Below are positions 13,643-13,713 of a stretch of 13,713 bases of DNA, piece by piece. Origin of the DNA: CAYOBW01 sp964402115 (GTDB lineage Bacteria > Verrucomicrobiota > Kiritimatiellia > UBA8416 > CAYOBW01); the NCBI GenBank assembly GCA_964402115.1, contig CAYOBW010000190.1, positions 1-13,713 of the forward strand, written 5' to 3'. The first letter of the stretch is position 1, and each line of letters begins with the position of its first letter. The translations under genes were made by a program, and so were the position numbers. The notes under the pieces are model-generated. The model saw only the letters and a program-made list of their open reading frames with translations, made no database searches and was not told the origin of the DNA.

Positions 13643-13713
13643 CAGTCGTGACCCCTTTATGAATGATCAGTTTAACCATCACGGATGGCGCAGACGGTAG
13701 AACACGTTCGGTA

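Overview
The window comes from a high-GC bacterial chromosome or chromosomal contig. The gene types suggest the PVC group, most likely Verrucomicrobiota or Kiritimatiellota. The evidence is a secreted protein with PATR-type (autotransporter-associated) beta-strand repeats and a 'LQSTTNL...W' C-terminal module but no autotransporter barrel, many surface-glycan genes, and fold-back repeats in most intergenic gaps. This placement is inference. There is no rRNA, tRNA or CRISPR array that I can see.

Layout. At 1-408 there is no gene, but there is a roughly 210-bp inverted-repeat element containing a 13-bp hairpin. At 409-930 (minus) is a protein with a ribbon-helix-helix-like N-terminus, and at 1026-1460 (minus) a small lipoprotein. 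At 1634-1832 there is a second fold-back element whose arms carry three copies of a CGCTAAT heptamer each. At 1834-7099 (minus) lies a tight three-gene operon, transcribed in the order asparagine synthase-like amidotransferase, lipoprotein with a GH43-like propeller, then GT-C membrane glycosyltransferase with a C-terminal F5/8C (discoidin) domain. The 460-bp divergent spacer at 7100-7558 holds a nested inverted repeat. At 7559-9747 (plus) are a UbiE/MenG-type methyltransferase and a second GT-C-like membrane protein that overlap by 4 bp. At 9728-9880 are two strong hairpins. At 9999-10559 (minus) are an orphan antitoxin-like gene and a fragment of an IS91-type transposase, in the same frame and separated by one stop codon. 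At 10583-13606 (minus) is a 1007-residue secreted protein that joins a BNR/ulvan-lyase-like propeller to PATR repeats. It has a good sigma70-type promoter lying almost on top of its start codon.

How the genes fit together. The divergent pair of operons looks like a surface-glycan or glycolipid assembly locus: an amidotransferase to modify a sugar acid or similar precursor, two polyprenyl-linked-sugar GT-C transferases, and an envelope lipoprotein that may bind or process the glycan. The UbiE-like enzyme belongs to quinone synthesis by homology, and its place beside a GT-C gene may be incidental. The right third (about 9.8-13.7 kb) looks accessory: GC is visibly lower (30/60 at 12481-12540 against 50/60 at 9241-9300), there is a transposase remnant, and there is an antitoxin without a toxin. 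The most distinctive non-coding feature is that four long gaps each carry a different fold-back repeat.
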